DNA of 64,000 nt from Paeniglutamicibacter antarcticus_C (GTDB lineage: Bacteria; Actinomycetota; Actinomycetes; Actinomycetales; Micrococcaceae): positions 283,373 through 347,372 of the forward strand of contig NZ_BAABLK010000022.1 in NCBI RefSeq assembly GCF_039544305.1. Direction: 5' to 3'. Below are positions 8,571-17,325 of the stretch, in pieces. The notes beneath the pieces were generated by a model, which saw only the letters and a list, made by a program, of their open reading frames with translations, had not been told where the DNA came from and made no database searches. How positions within the stretch are numbered: the first letter of the stretch is position 1; every line of letters starts with the position of its first letter. Position numbers and translations under genes: made by a program.

Positions 8571-9662
8571 ATGCAGATTCTTACCAACCCGGCACTCGAC
8601 GACGCTCTGAATGGGGTTGTGGAGAACACGAACGGGTTACCTGAATTCATCCGGCCATGGATTGTGGTTGCGATTGGGTTAGTGGCCGCGCTGTTGATCA
8701 CCGTGGTGCTCACGTTCCTTTTCTCGCGTTTCCGCCGCCGGATGCCTGCGCTTGCTGGCACCGGCATCCGCGGGCGCACGCCGATCCTGTTGACCCTGGC
8801 ATTCGCCTTCACCAAGATTTCCATGACGTTGGCCTTCAAGCCCTCCCAGTGGACCGACCTGTGGCAGTTCCTGCTGCTGTTGGCGCTTTTTGCCTCTATC
8901 GCCTGGTTGCTGATCGCACTGATCGGCACGATCGAAGAGGTGATACTTGCCAAGTACCGCACCGATGGACGGAACCCGCGTCGTCTGTCCAAGATCCAGA
9001 CACAGATCGGTTTGCTGCGTAGGGTCGCCACTGCGCTGATCATCACCCTGGCAGTCTCAGGCGCGTTGCTCACGATTCCCGAGGTCAGGGCGCTGGGAGC
9101 AGGCATCTTGGCATCGGCCGGCCTGATATCGGTGGTTGCCGCACTTGCCGTGCAGTCCTCGCTGGCCAATATTTTCGCCGGGCTGCAGATCGCCTTCACC
9201 GATGCCATCCGCGTCAACGACACCGTGGTGGTCGAGGGCGAGCGCGGAAACATCGAGGAAATCACGTTGACCTACGTGGTGATCTTGTTGCTGGACGGAC
9301 GCCGGCTGATCGTTCCCTCGACCTACTTCACCGCAACGCCGTTCGAGAACTGGTCACGCCGCAACACCGATATCATGGGGTACGTGTTCCTGGATTTGAA
9401 CTGGAATGCACCGGTGGAGCACCTGCGCACCCGGACCGAGCAACTGCTTTCCGCCACCGACCTGTGGGACGGACGGGTTGGAACGCTTAACGTGACCGAT
9501 GCGGTGGGAGGCATCATGAAGATCACGATCATGGTCACCGCCCGCAATGCCGGTGACCTATGGGACTTGCGCAACTTCATCCGGGAGCACCTGGTCGCCG
9601 AGCTGGGCAGGGATTACCCCGAGGCCTTGCCCGAACCCCTGTTGCGCGGGGGCTCTTCCTGA
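8571..9662 (+). CDS. Mechanosensitive ion channel, MscS family
   Basis: A 363-residue membrane protein with four or five N-terminal transmembrane segments. The pore-lining helix and beta domain are recognisable: residues about 175-215 contain GAGILASAGLISVVAALAVQ, SLANIFAGLQIAFTDAIRVND, then VVVEGERGNIEEITLTYVVI, as in MscS. It would open under membrane tension and release solutes on osmotic downshock. The ATG giving MQILTNPALDD is chosen over an upstream extension. It converges with the YqaJ-type gene, 22 bp apart. Confidence 0.88.
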   Translation: MQILTNPALDDALNGVVENTNGLPEFIRPWIVVAIGLVAALLITVVLTFLFSRFRRRMPALAGTGIRGRTPILLTLAFAFTKISMTLAFKPSQWTDLWQFLLLLALFASIAWLLIALIGTIEEVILAKYRTDGRNPRRLSKIQTQIGLLRRVATALIITLAVSGALLTIPEVRALGAGILASAGLISVVAALAVQSSLANIFAGLQIAFTDAIRVNDTVVVEGERGNIEEITLTYVVILLLDGRRLIVPSTYFTATPFENWSRRNTDIMGYVFLDLNWNAPVEHLRTRTEQLLSATDLWDGRVGTLNVTDAVGGIMKITIMVTARNAGDLWDLRNFIREHLVAELGRDYPEALPEPLLRGGSS

Positions 9663-9684
9663 CCGGGAGCGCCGAAGCGCTTTC

Positions 9685-10344
9685 CTAGAGGTGAAGTGCT
9701 GCCGGACCGTAGTCTTCGCGGGCCCTGGCCGCTGCGGTGCGTTCGCGCAGGATCTGCACCATTTGGTCCGCCTTGGAAATGAGGTCGCCGATTTCCGCGT
9801 CGTCCCGATCGACCCAACGCGTCAGCGGTTCGGCGTGGGTCGGCACGAAGTCCTTGTGCGGCTCCCAGACAAACAGGGTGCGTTCGGCGCCCAGCACGTA
9901 CTGCTGCCAAAACATCTGGCGCAGGTAGTGCCGCGGGATGGTCTTGAACGGCTTGTTGGTTGTCTTGATTTCGGCCAGCTCCACCCGCCCGTGCTCGCGC
10001 AGGCCCAAGCCGTCGGGAGTCGCCAGGTGGATATGGTTTTCTGCCGCGTGGAAGAGCTGGGTGGAGGGCATGATCCCGAAGTTTTGTTGCACCCATGCGG
10101 CGATCACCGGTTCGCGCGCCCGGCCGTGGTCGGTGAACGGGTTGCCGCCGAACCCCGATCCGTGAAGCTTGTCCCACGCCGCCGAGGCGATGCTGCGCGG
10201 GGTGGATAGCTTGGAGACGTCCGTTGCGGTGATGCCCTGGGATCGTGCCCGAAGCCAGGCGATCCGGTTGGAGGAATCGGCGACGATGCGGCTTAGACAG
10301 GCGGCGGGGGCAGGATCAAGCGGGGAGGGGATCACTTGACCCAT
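9685..10344 (-). CDS. YqaJ/lambda-exonuclease-type nuclease
   Basis: A 219-residue protein of the YqaJ viral recombinase (PD-(D/E)XK) fold. The N-terminal segment RSQGITATDVSKLSTPRSIA is the conserved 'GIGGSD/ITATD' start of the family; GNPFTDHGRAREPVIAAWVQ carries the active-site glutamate region; and RVELAEIKTTNKPF is the D/E-x-K motif, followed by YLRQMFWQQYVLGAER (conserved glutamines). Such proteins digest DNA ends in phage recombination, but chromosomal actinobacterial copies stand alone as here. The first ATG is used. Confidence 0.75.
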   Translation of the reverse strand: MGQVIPSPLDPAPAACLSRIVADSSNRIAWLRARSQGITATDVSKLSTPRSIASAAWDKLHGSGFGGNPFTDHGRAREPVIAAWVQQNFGIMPSTQLFHAAENHIHLATPDGLGLREHGRVELAEIKTTNKPFKTIPRHYLRQMFWQQYVLGAERTLFVWEPHKDFVPTHAEPLTRWVDRDDAEIGDLISKADQMVQILRERTAAARAREDYGPAALHL

Positions 10345-10351
10345 TGTTCAC

Positions 10352-10388
10352 AAAAAAGCCGCCCACCGCGAACCCGGCGCGTTGGCGG
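10352..10388 (-). terminator. Intrinsic terminator after the 10417 gene
   Basis: Read on the minus strand, an 11-12 bp G+C-rich inverted repeat (10378-10388 against 10359-10370) is followed by six T residues. It lies just past the stop of the gene ending at 10417 and ahead of the YqaJ-type gene. Confidence 0.7.
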
Positions 10389-10416
10389 AGATCCGGGCAC
10401 ATGGGGACAAATCCAC

Positions 10417-10851
10417 TCAGCGGTGGGATTCAAGCCTGTCGACGTAGCCAAGCAAAGGGCTGGCCACCACGGTGACCCGTTGCCCGACTTGGATTCCGAG
10501 GGCCTTGCGGATGTCCCGCGCGGTCCAGGCACGGATCCTGTTGCCGGTGTCGATCACCAGTTCATGGCGCACCTTGCGACGCTCGGAAAAGGAGCGGCCG
10601 ACTTCCTTGTTCCTGTCCCAGAGCGCGTTGTTGACGTAGTCCGGCAACAAATCAAGGAGCCTGCGCTCCGAGACGCGCACCACGGTCCTTAGCGCGGCAA
10701 CCAGTCCAGGAACCACCAACACGAAACCGGCAAGAGCAAGGAACCCGCCCATTTGCCTTGCCCCGTCGTCAACTGCAGAGATCTCGCGCATCGCGGCGCG
10801 CATGTTGATGCCCATGATGAGCAAGATGATGCACACGGCGAATTGGTGCAC
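10417..10851 (-). CDS. Hypothetical membrane protein
   Basis: An open frame of about 144 residues if a GTG at 10851 is used. Two hydrophobic segments (residues about 4-18 and 37-60) are followed by a basic soluble part ending in VGQRVTVVASPLLGYVDRLE, which reads like a small beta-barrel (SH3- or NfeD-like) tail. There is no strong ribosome site; the frame is open as far as 11082, and an internal ATG (MGINMRAAM) is also possible, so the start is uncertain. No family assigned. An intrinsic terminator follows. Confidence 0.5.
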   Translation of the reverse strand: MHQFAVCIILLIMGINMRAAMREISAVDDGARQMGGFLALAGFVLVVPGLVAALRTVVRVSERRLLDLLPDYVNNALWDRNKEVGRSFSERRKVRHELVIDTGNRIRAWTARDIRKALGIQVGQRVTVVASPLLGYVDRLESHR

Positions 10852-11202
10852 ACCCCGGACGATCAATGAGATCGGCGAATGCCCCAGACCACGGGCGCAA
10901 CGAGACTCCCAGGGACCGTGACCACGAACCCGCCCGCCGTATTCAACTTTCTCCCCCTTGGAATGCCCCGGTGGGAAGAAAGCACTTTCGCACCGGAGGA
11001 ACTTGGAACCACGCAGTGCTTGAAGAGTGAGATCCTGACCCGAAAGCAATGGTCGGCACAGCCTAGCTTGAACACACGGCATTCGGAATGGGTGCTCGGG
11101 CGCTCCGGGTCAGAACCTCTCCGTCCTTGGTGGCGGGGGTGTCGGGAACAGTTCTTCCCGCGCTCCGATCTCAGGCGGGGGAAAAATTGAAAAGCTGGTG
11201 GC
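10852..11202. other. Gene-free stretch
   Basis: No coding potential, RNA gene or clear promoter was recognised between the hypothetical membrane protein and the ABC ATPase pseudogene. Open frames here are short and unlike known proteins. Confidence 0.5.
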
Positions 11203-11520
11203 ATGATCGATGCAAACCGCGCACCCAGGCCTGCGGCCACCAACGTGCTGGGCGCGCATGCCCTGCGCCGCGCCCATGGATCGGCTTTGGCGCCGGATAC
11301 GGTGGCCATCATGGGGTCCCTTGGGTTCGGGCGAATCAACGCTACTGCACACCCTGGCGGGCATCGAACGAACGGATTCGGGCTCCGTGCTTTTCGGCGA
11401 GGACCACTCGGCCCCGCCGCAGTCCACCTCGCCCAACGAACGTAAACGCTCGAAGCCGCTCCGCGAATCCTTCCTTCGGTTTCATTTTCCAGCATGGGAC
11501 CGGCCATCGGGGTAGGCCCA
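11203..11520 (+). pseudogene. Remnant of a LolD/MacB-type ABC ATPase gene
   Basis: Pieces of one ATPase are spread over three reading frames. Frame one (from 11203) gives ALRRAHGSALAPDTVAIMG, the lead-in to Walker A. Frame two gives GPLGSGESTLLHTLAGIERT and DSGSVLFGE, a Walker A in which the essential lysine has become glutamate. Frame three gives RSANPSFGFIFQHG, the Q-loop region. At least two frameshifts and loss of everything after the Q-loop make this non-functional. The original was probably the ATPase of a lipoprotein or antibiotic exporter paired with an FtsX-like permease; no permease remains. Confidence 0.75.
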
Positions 11521-11670
11521 GCGGTGTCCTGCTGGCTCCGCCGGCAGGGACCGGGATCGTCGTTGCCCCGTCTTGGCGGGCATCATGAGGGCGACATTGG
11601 CCGCCGGTGTCCTTGCGGTTCGCCGGTCCGTGGGGTTGGCTTCCACCTGGGCCGTTCACGGGGCAGGTAT

Positions 11671-13080
11671 CTAGGCGCGTTGCGGTCCTGCATCAAGCAT
11701 TGCCAGTAGCTTGCCGGCCTCGGCGCCGCTGATCGGGCTGTGCCGCAAAGCCTGTGCTGCCCTTTCGCCCTGAACGGCCAGCGGTTCGGCAAGTTTGCCG
11801 GCCTTATCGACCCAGGCCAGCTCCAGCAGCAGCTTGACCGTGCGCTCGGCTGCCCGGGGGTCGTCCATGGCGTAGCGCAGCAATTGGCGCATAGCCAGCT
11901 CAAGCATGTCCTCCAATCCGGGGCGCAGCACCAGCACGCGGGCCGTTTCGGTCTTGTCCCGCACCAGGTAGGGCCCGGTGGGGCGCTCCGCCAAACCGCA
12001 AAGCAACGCGGACACATGGCCGATGGCGTGCACGGCAGTGGTTCCGTCGTTGATTCCGGGGGAGAGGGCCTTGCAAGCGATGTCCAGCAACTGCTGCAAT
12101 CCGAGCGTCGCGTCTTGAACGGAAGTCCGTTCGAACCCGGTGATGATGCATTCGCTCACAGCATCGCACAAGGCGTCGAAGGCTTCGTCTCCCAGCTCGC
12201 CCCCGGTGCTGTAGCGAGCCCGGGCGAAGGGGACGCCACGGACCAGGGAGTCCCCGGGCGTCGAATCGAACACCACGAAGGCCCCGGCCTCCAGGGCCGC
12301 CGTGTTGGTGGCCGTATAGTCAACGCTGAGCAGGAAACCCGAAGCCCTGCTCTCGATGGGCCGGAAACCCTGTCCGTTGGCAGTCAGCGCCCCGGGCTGT
12401 ACCAAGTCTGGATTCTCCGTGTCCTCATAGACGCGTTTGAGCGTTGATTCAGCCTCGTCGAAGACCGTCTGAAGCATGGACTCCACGCGGATCTGGCGGG
12501 CAAGGTGGGACAGGAAGGCCACGAGGGTCAGGACACTGGCCACGGCCAGCACAAAGGCCAGCGTGGTGGAGATTCGCGGGACGAACCCCGGGGCCTGGTC
12601 CGTGGCGATCCGGACACTGCGCAGCACGGTCAAGGAGTATGCAAAGGTCGCCAGGAAAAGGGCTAGGGTGTTGTGCACGATCCTGTCGCGCGTGAAGGTC
12701 CGCAGCACCCGCGGGGAAAACTGGCTGCTGGCCAGCTGCAGGGTCACCATGGTCAGGGAGAACGTCAGCGAGGTGACGGTGACCATGGCCCCGGCAATGG
12801 TCTGCAAGAGGTTGTTGGCGGCCTCGGGACCTCCGCCGAAGAGCCATCCGGTGACCTCGCTGGCGGTCCTGGAATCGAGTTCCTTGTCCAAATAGGGCAG
12901 GAGCTGGCCGAGAGCGACCGAGAGGATGATGGCGACCAGCGGCATCGGCCACAGTTGCGAACGCAACGAATCCACGCGGTTGGTGATCCGGTCGCGGACC
13001 CGCGCTGTGAAGCCCACGCCAGGCTTTTTCACCTTGGGTCGCAGTTCGGTGGCCGATGTTCGAGCTGTCTCGGATGGCAT
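11671..13080 (-). CDS. DUF2254 family membrane protein
   Basis: A 469-residue protein with four predicted transmembrane segments in its first 180 residues and a soluble C-terminal half. The conserved DUF2254 stretch is visible: TIAGAMVTVTSLTFSLTMVT, LQLASSQFSPRVLRTFTRDR, and later SLDIACKALSPGINDGTTAV-like DIACKALSPGINDGTTA. The function of this family is unknown. The first ATG (MPSETARTS) is used. It sits alone, 84 bp downstream of the amino-acid permease on the same strand. Confidence 0.85.
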   Translation of the reverse strand: MPSETARTSATELRPKVKKPGVGFTARVRDRITNRVDSLRSQLWPMPLVAIILSVALGQLLPYLDKELDSRTASEVTGWLFGGGPEAANNLLQTIAGAMVTVTSLTFSLTMVTLQLASSQFSPRVLRTFTRDRIVHNTLALFLATFAYSLTVLRSVRIATDQAPGFVPRISTTLAFVLAVASVLTLVAFLSHLARQIRVESMLQTVFDEAESTLKRVYEDTENPDLVQPGALTANGQGFRPIESRASGFLLSVDYTATNTAALEAGAFVVFDSTPGDSLVRGVPFARARYSTGGELGDEAFDALCDAVSECIITGFERTSVQDATLGLQQLLDIACKALSPGINDGTTAVHAIGHVSALLCGLAERPTGPYLVRDKTETARVLVLRPGLEDMLELAMRQLLRYAMDDPRAAERTVKLLLELAWVDKAGKLAEPLAVQGERAAQALRHSPISGAEAGKLLAMLDAGPQRA

Positions 13081-13164
13081 ATGCCCAGAGTAGTCGAGGT
13101 CGGGAATTGAATCGAAAAATGGCCAGCCGATGGTTCACGATAGCGTCCAAGAACCCCGCGAGGG

Positions 13165-14631
13165 CTAGTGCTTCCCGAACGCATCCCAGTTGGCCGCCAG
13201 CTTCGAATGCCGGCGGCTGTAGCCGAGGTAGATCAGCGATCCGATGGCCATCCATGCGCCAAAGACCACCCAGGTCCGCGCCCCGAGATTGGCCATCAGG
13301 TAGCCACAGAAGATGATCGCCAGGATCGGGGTCACCGGGTAGAACGGCACCTTGAAGGTGCGTGGCAGCTCGGGGCTGCTGCGTCGCAGCAAGATGACGG
13401 CCAGTGAGACCAGGGAGAAGGCGAAGAGCGTGCCTATCGATGTCGCGTCTGCCAGCTGGCCCAACGGGACCAGCCCGGCAACCAATGCCACGGCTCCGCC
13501 GGTGATCCATGTTCCGGCCACCGGAGCCCCGCTGCGTGTGCTGATACGCCCGAATACCGTCGGAACCATCCCGTCGCGGCTCATGGCCAGCAGGATGCGG
13601 GTTTGGCCGTAAAGCACGGTGATGACGATCGAGACAATGGCCAGCACGGCGCCGGCGGCGAAGAGCAATGCGACCCAGCTTTGTCCGGTGACCTCCTCGA
13701 GAAGCTGCACCAATGCCGCCTCCTTTCCCTCGAACCAGGTCCACTGGCGCGCGCCGACGGCGGCGATGGCCACCAAGATGTAGAGCGAGGTGATGATGAC
13801 CATGGAGAGCACGATCGCCCGCGGCAGGTCGCGCTGGGGGTTCTTGGCTTCCTCCCCGGCGGTGGATGCGGCATCGAAGCCGATGTAGGAGAAGAACAGC
13901 CGGGCGGCCGCGGCCGAGACCCCGGCCGTGCCCATGGGCAGCAGCGGATCGAAGTTCGAGGTGGTGAACGCGTTGAAAGCGATCACCACGAAGAAGAGCA
14001 ACACCGAGATCTTGATGAACACCAGCACGGTGTTGACCACCGCGGATTCCTTGGTGCCGCGAACCAGCAGGACGGTGGCGAAGAGCACGATCGCCAGCGC
14101 GGGGATGTTGAACACGCCGCCGTCGGCGCCCGGCGGATTGGTCAGTGCGGCCGGAAGGTCCATGCCGAGCGAGCGGGCCATCTCGTTGAGGTATTCACCT
14201 GCGCCGACCGCGATCGCCGCGACCGAGACGGCATATTCAAGGACCAGGCACCAGCCGCAGATCCAGGCCAGGCCCTCGCCCATGGTCGCGTAGGTATAGG
14301 TGTAGCTGGACCCCGATACCGGCACCGCGCCGGCCATTTCCGCGTATGACAGTGCGGCAAAGAGCGCGGCCAGCCCGGCGATGGCGAAGGAGATCCATAC
14401 GGCGGGTCCGGCCATAGGTACCGAGGAAGACAGCACAACGAAAATGCCTGTACCGAGTGTGGCCCCGACACTGATCATGGTCAGGTGCAGCAATCCCAGC
14501 GTGCGGCGCAGCTTGGGGCCACCGGTGCCGTTGCCGGCCTCGGCCGTGAACGCCTCGACGGGCTTGCGAGCTCCCAGTTGCTGGCGCAGCGTGGGGCGGG
14601 CCGTAGCTGGTGCAGTATCTTGCATGGTCAT
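13165..14631 (-). CDS. APC-family (cationic-type) amino-acid permease
   Basis: A roughly 488-residue amino acid/polyamine/organocation transporter with about 12 transmembrane segments. It has the family signature in TM1 (ISVGATLGTGIFVVLSS), the G-rich TM3/TM6 region ARLFFSYIGFDAASTAGEEA followed by KNPQRDLPRAIV, which is a hallmark of the CAT/YfnA-like subgroup. It would import amino acids by proton symport or exchange. Two ATGs (14631, 14625) lie close together; the first is given. The 205-bp AT-rich upstream region probably holds its promoter and a palindrome. Confidence 0.85.
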   Translation of the reverse strand: MTMQDTAPATARPTLRQQLGARKPVEAFTAEAGNGTGGPKLRRTLGLLHLTMISVGATLGTGIFVVLSSSVPMAGPAVWISFAIAGLAALFAALSYAEMAGAVPVSGSSYTYTYATMGEGLAWICGWCLVLEYAVSVAAIAVGAGEYLNEMARSLGMDLPAALTNPPGADGGVFNIPALAIVLFATVLLVRGTKESAVVNTVLVFIKISVLLFFVVIAFNAFTTSNFDPLLPMGTAGVSAAAARLFFSYIGFDAASTAGEEAKNPQRDLPRAIVLSMVIITSLYILVAIAAVGARQWTWFEGKEAALVQLLEEVTGQSWVALLFAAGAVLAIVSIVITVLYGQTRILLAMSRDGMVPTVFGRISTRSGAPVAGTWITGGAVALVAGLVPLGQLADATSIGTLFAFSLVSLAVILLRRSSPELPRTFKVPFYPVTPILAIIFCGYLMANLGARTWVVFGAWMAIGSLIYLGYSRRHSKLAANWDAFGKH

Positions 14632-14666
14632 GTATAAATTCTGCACCCTTGAATGGGCGGATTTTT

Positions 14667-14681
14667 CGTGGCATGGCCACG
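14667..14681. promoter_or_regulatory. Inverted repeat upstream of the permease gene
   Basis: CGTGGC-ATG-GCCACG, a perfect six-base dyad with three-base spacer, lies 36 bp before the permease start in an unusually AT-rich 200-bp region. It may be an operator for the permease; there is no adjacent regulator gene. Confidence 0.35.
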
Positions 14682-14836
14682 GAACGCGAACATAAAAATT
14701 GTATAAACACAGGTCAATTAGATATTTATTACATTTCCGGTGATGCCTGTATGTGGTTGAGATTACCCGCGAATACCTCTAATTTGCGCGTAAAACGGTC
14801 TGTGCAATGAATTTTTTTACATAGCCTTTATCCGGG

Positions 14837-15112
14837 CTACGCGTTCTGGGTCTTGGTCATATCGACATGGGCGCCACGGAACGGAACACCTTCAGCTTCC
14901 AGCAGCGCGCGGGCTCCGCCTCCGCGGCATGATGCCGCTGTACCGTCCGCACGCACTACCCGCCACCACGGCACATCGTCCCCGAGCAGGGAAACGGCCC
15001 GCCCCACCTGCCGCGGTCCGATACCAAGTGCTCGTCCGATCTCGCCGTAGGCTGCAACGCTTCCGGCAGGAATCGCCATAACGAACGCGCGGACCTCCGC
15101 AACGGCGTCCAT
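14837..15112 (-). CDS. Alkyltransferase-like protein (ATL)
   Basis: A 91-residue protein equal to the DNA-binding half of O6-alkylguanine-DNA alkyltransferase. It has GSVAAYGEIGRALG, the helix-turn-helix with arginine finger GPRQVGRAVS, and the active-site loop as PWWRV instead of PCHRV: the alkyl-accepting cysteine is tryptophan (residue 49). ATL proteins bind alkylated guanine and flag it for nucleotide excision repair rather than repairing it. A perfect AGGAGG abuts an upstream ATG (15118) with no spacing, so the second ATG at 15112, six bases further, is the likelier start. Confidence 0.85.
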   Translation of the reverse strand: MDAVAEVRAFVMAIPAGSVAAYGEIGRALGIGPRQVGRAVSLLGDDVPWWRVVRADGTAASCRGGGARALLEAEGVPFRGAHVDMTKTQNA

Positions 15113-15257
15113 GCCCATCCTCCTGAATCGGGACCAGTGGTTTTTCTGTTAAGCACGTTTCGGTCTTCTGCAGGGTGCCGGGATGGCCACACCTATGGCA
15201 GGTGCGTGGGTAACGCAGTTGGGTGCCCTTTCCCGGTTCCACGTGGCCGAGACGACG

Positions 15258-15467
15258 TCACTTGATCTTCGACAAGACATCGGGCTTGTGCATCGCCACG
15301 TGATCGGTCTTGTCGCTCTTGATCTCGTACTGCGGTTCCTTCTCGGTGCATCGCCGCATGTGGCCCTTGTACTCGACGTCCTTGGTGTGTTTCTTGGTGA
15401 TCACACCGGTGACGTATCCAGCCTCCGAGTTCCACCGCACATGGTCGCCAATGGCGAATGTTGTCAT
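15258..15467 (-). CDS. Tudor-like DUF2945 (Hva1_TUDOR) protein
   Basis: A 69-residue basic protein matching the hypervirulence-associated TUDOR family: FAIGDHVRWNSEAGYVTGVI at the start, a central YKGHMRRCTEKEPQYEIKSD, and the closing HVAMHKPDVLSKI. These small beta-barrels are common in bacteria and of unknown role. A GGGAGAGC ribosome site eleven bases ahead fixes the ATG at 15467 rather than an upstream in-frame one. Confidence 0.8.
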   Translation of the reverse strand: MTTFAIGDHVRWNSEAGYVTGVITKKHTKDVEYKGHMRRCTEKEPQYEIKSDKTDHVAMHKPDVLSKIK

Positions 15468-15535
15468 GGCTGCTCTCCCTTCGCCCTCAGCAAAGCACAC
15501 CGTATCGACAGCTGACAAGGGCGCGTCATCACCGA

Positions 15536-16294
15536 TTAGGCGAAGTACACGCCGATCCGGTTTCCGTCGATTTCCTCGATGCGGATGTCGATGTCGTACA
15601 CATCGCGCAGCACCTCGATCCTCATGATCTGCGCGGGGGGACCCTGGTGCACCAGCGCGCCCTCGCGCATGGCCAGGATGGTGTCCGAGTAGCAGGAGGC
15701 GAAGTTGATGTCGTGGATGACGATCACCACGGTCTTGCCAAGATCGTCGGCAAGCCGGCGGATCAGGCGCATCATTTCCACCGAGTGCTTCATGTCCAGG
15801 TTGTTCAGTGGCTCGTCGAGCAGCAGGTAGTCGGTGTCCTGGGCCAGGACCATCGCAATGTAGGCGCGCTGGCGTTGGCCGCCGGAAAGTTCGTCGAGGA
15901 ACCTGTCGGCCAGGGCTCCCAGGTCCAGCTGGGCCATGGCCGCCTCGATGTGCGCCTTGTCCTCGGTGGTCGGGTGGCCGCCGGAGTGAGGGAAGCGTCC
16001 GAAGCCCACCAAGTCGCGCACGCGAAGGCGCATGGTGATGTGGTTTTCCTGGCGCAGGATCGCCATGGATTTGGCAAGGTCCTTGCTGGGGGTGCGCCCG
16101 ATGTCCAGCCCGGCAATCGAGACGGTCCCCGAATCCATGGGCAGCAGCCGGGAAATCAGCGAGAGCAGCGTGGACTTGCCTGCGCCGTTGGGCCCGATGA
16201 TGGAGGTGACCCCGCCGGCGGGAATGGTGGTGGTAATCGCGTCCACCACCGCGGTGCCGGAATAGGACTTGGTGACGTTCTCAATGCGGATCAC
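15536..16294 (-). CDS. Siderophore ABC importer ATPase (YclP-like)
   Basis: A 252-residue ABC ATPase of the iron-siderophore type. Walker A is GPNGAGKST (residues about 34-42), the signature is LSGGQRQRAYIAM, Walker B is DYLLLDEPLNNLD and the H-loop is VIHDINFA. The N-terminal MIRIENVTKSYSG and the C-terminal VYDIDIRIEEIDGNRIGVYF match the B. subtilis YclP group, which drives petrobactin-type catecholate uptake. It is the last gene of a four-gene operon and overlaps the upstream permease by four bases, implying translational coupling. Ligand identity is an inference. Confidence 0.9.
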   Translation of the reverse strand: MIRIENVTKSYSGTAVVDAITTTIPAGGVTSIIGPNGAGKSTLLSLISRLLPMDSGTVSIAGLDIGRTPSKDLAKSMAILRQENHITMRLRVRDLVGFGRFPHSGGHPTTEDKAHIEAAMAQLDLGALADRFLDELSGGQRQRAYIAMVLAQDTDYLLLDEPLNNLDMKHSVEMMRLIRRLADDLGKTVVIVIHDINFASCYSDTILAMREGALVHQGPPAQIMRIEVLRDVYDIDIRIEEIDGNRIGVYFA

Positions 16295-17325
16295 TTCAGG
16301 GAACCCTTCAACAGCAGGTAGAGGAACAACAGTCCGCCAACGAACTCGATGATCACGCTCAGTGCCGTGGCGAATCCGAAGACGCGCTCGAGCACGAGCT
16401 GGCCCCCGACCAGCGTGATGGCACCGAGCAGGCAGACAATGGGAATGAGTGCGGCGTGGGAGAACTTGCGCACCATTTGGTAGGCGAGTGAGACAACGAG
16501 CAGGCCGAAGAACGTCACGGGCCCGACGAGCGCGGTGGACACCGCTACCAGGATCGAACAGAGCACCAGCACCACGGTGACGATGCGCTGGTGGTCGACA
16601 CCCAGGTTGATCGCCGTTTCGCGGCCCAGTGCCAGCACGTCAAAGCTCTTGCGCAATTTCCAAACCACGATGGTCACCAGGGCGACGATGATCGCCGATA
16701 TCCCCAAGAGCATGGGTTCGACCTGGTTGAAGGAAGCGAAGAACAAGTCCTGCAGCACCATGTATTCGCTGGGTTCCATCAGGCGTTGGAGCAGCGAGGA
16801 GAATCCGCGGAAGAGCGTGCCTATAACGATGCCCACCAGCAGCATCAGGTGCAGCGAGCCGGTGCCCCCGGTGAACAGCCACCGGTAGAGCAGCGCGGAA
16901 AACACGATCATCAACCCCACCTCTGCCCCGAACTTCAGTGCAGGGGAGGCGGTGAGCAGGGTGGAAGAGCCCAGCATGAATACCAGCGCGGTCTGGATCA
17001 GGATGTACAGCGCGTCGAAACCCATGATCGAGGGGGTCAGGATCCGGTTGGCCGTCACGGTCTGGAACATCAACGTGGACAAACCCACGGCGACGGCGAC
17101 CACCAGCATCGCCCCGACACGGATACCGCGGCGGCTCAGCGCGTAGGACAGGTTTCCGCGCAGCTCCAGGGTCATGAACACCGCGATGCACGCCACGGTG
17201 ATCAAGGCCATCACGGTGATCAAGGCAGCGGGGGATATCCTCTTGGGTGAGAGCATGGCAAGGGAAAAACCGCGCAACGAGAAGCGGCGGCGCCGGGTCG
17301 GGCCCGGGGAGAGCTTATTTGGCAT
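16291..17325 (-). CDS. Siderophore ABC importer permease (YclO-like)
   Basis: A 344-residue FecCD/BtuC-type permease with about nine or ten transmembrane segments. NRILTPSIMGFDALYILIQ is the conserved cytoplasmic coupling-loop region, and GPVTFFGLLVVSLAYQMVR the second characteristic loop; both are closest in style to YclO. It forms a heterodimer with the next permease. The start overlaps the upstream permease by eleven bases and the stop overlaps the ATPase by four. Confidence 0.88.
   Translation of the reverse strand: MPNKLSPGPTRRRRFSLRGFSLAMLSPKRISPAALITVMALITVACIAVFMTLELRGNLSYALSRRGIRVGAMLVVAVAVGLSTLMFQTVTANRILTPSIMGFDALYILIQTALVFMLGSSTLLTASPALKFGAEVGLMIVFSALLYRWLFTGGTGSLHLMLLVGIVIGTLFRGFSSLLQRLMEPSEYMVLQDLFFASFNQVEPMLLGISAIIVALVTIVVWKLRKSFDVLALGRETAINLGVDHQRIVTVVLVLCSILVAVSTALVGPVTFFGLLVVSLAYQMVRKFSHAALIPIVCLLGAITLVGGQLVLERVFGFATALSVIIEFVGGLLFLYLLLKGSLK

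Noticed and set aside
11587..11676. 29-codon frame after the ABC ATPase remnant
   Set aside because: Considered as the start of a lost FtsX-like permease, but too short and without similarity.
12449..13744. Minus-strand frame spanning the permease 3' end and the DUF2254 5' end
   Set aside because: It is out of frame with both supported genes and has no protein-like similarity; high-GC shadow.
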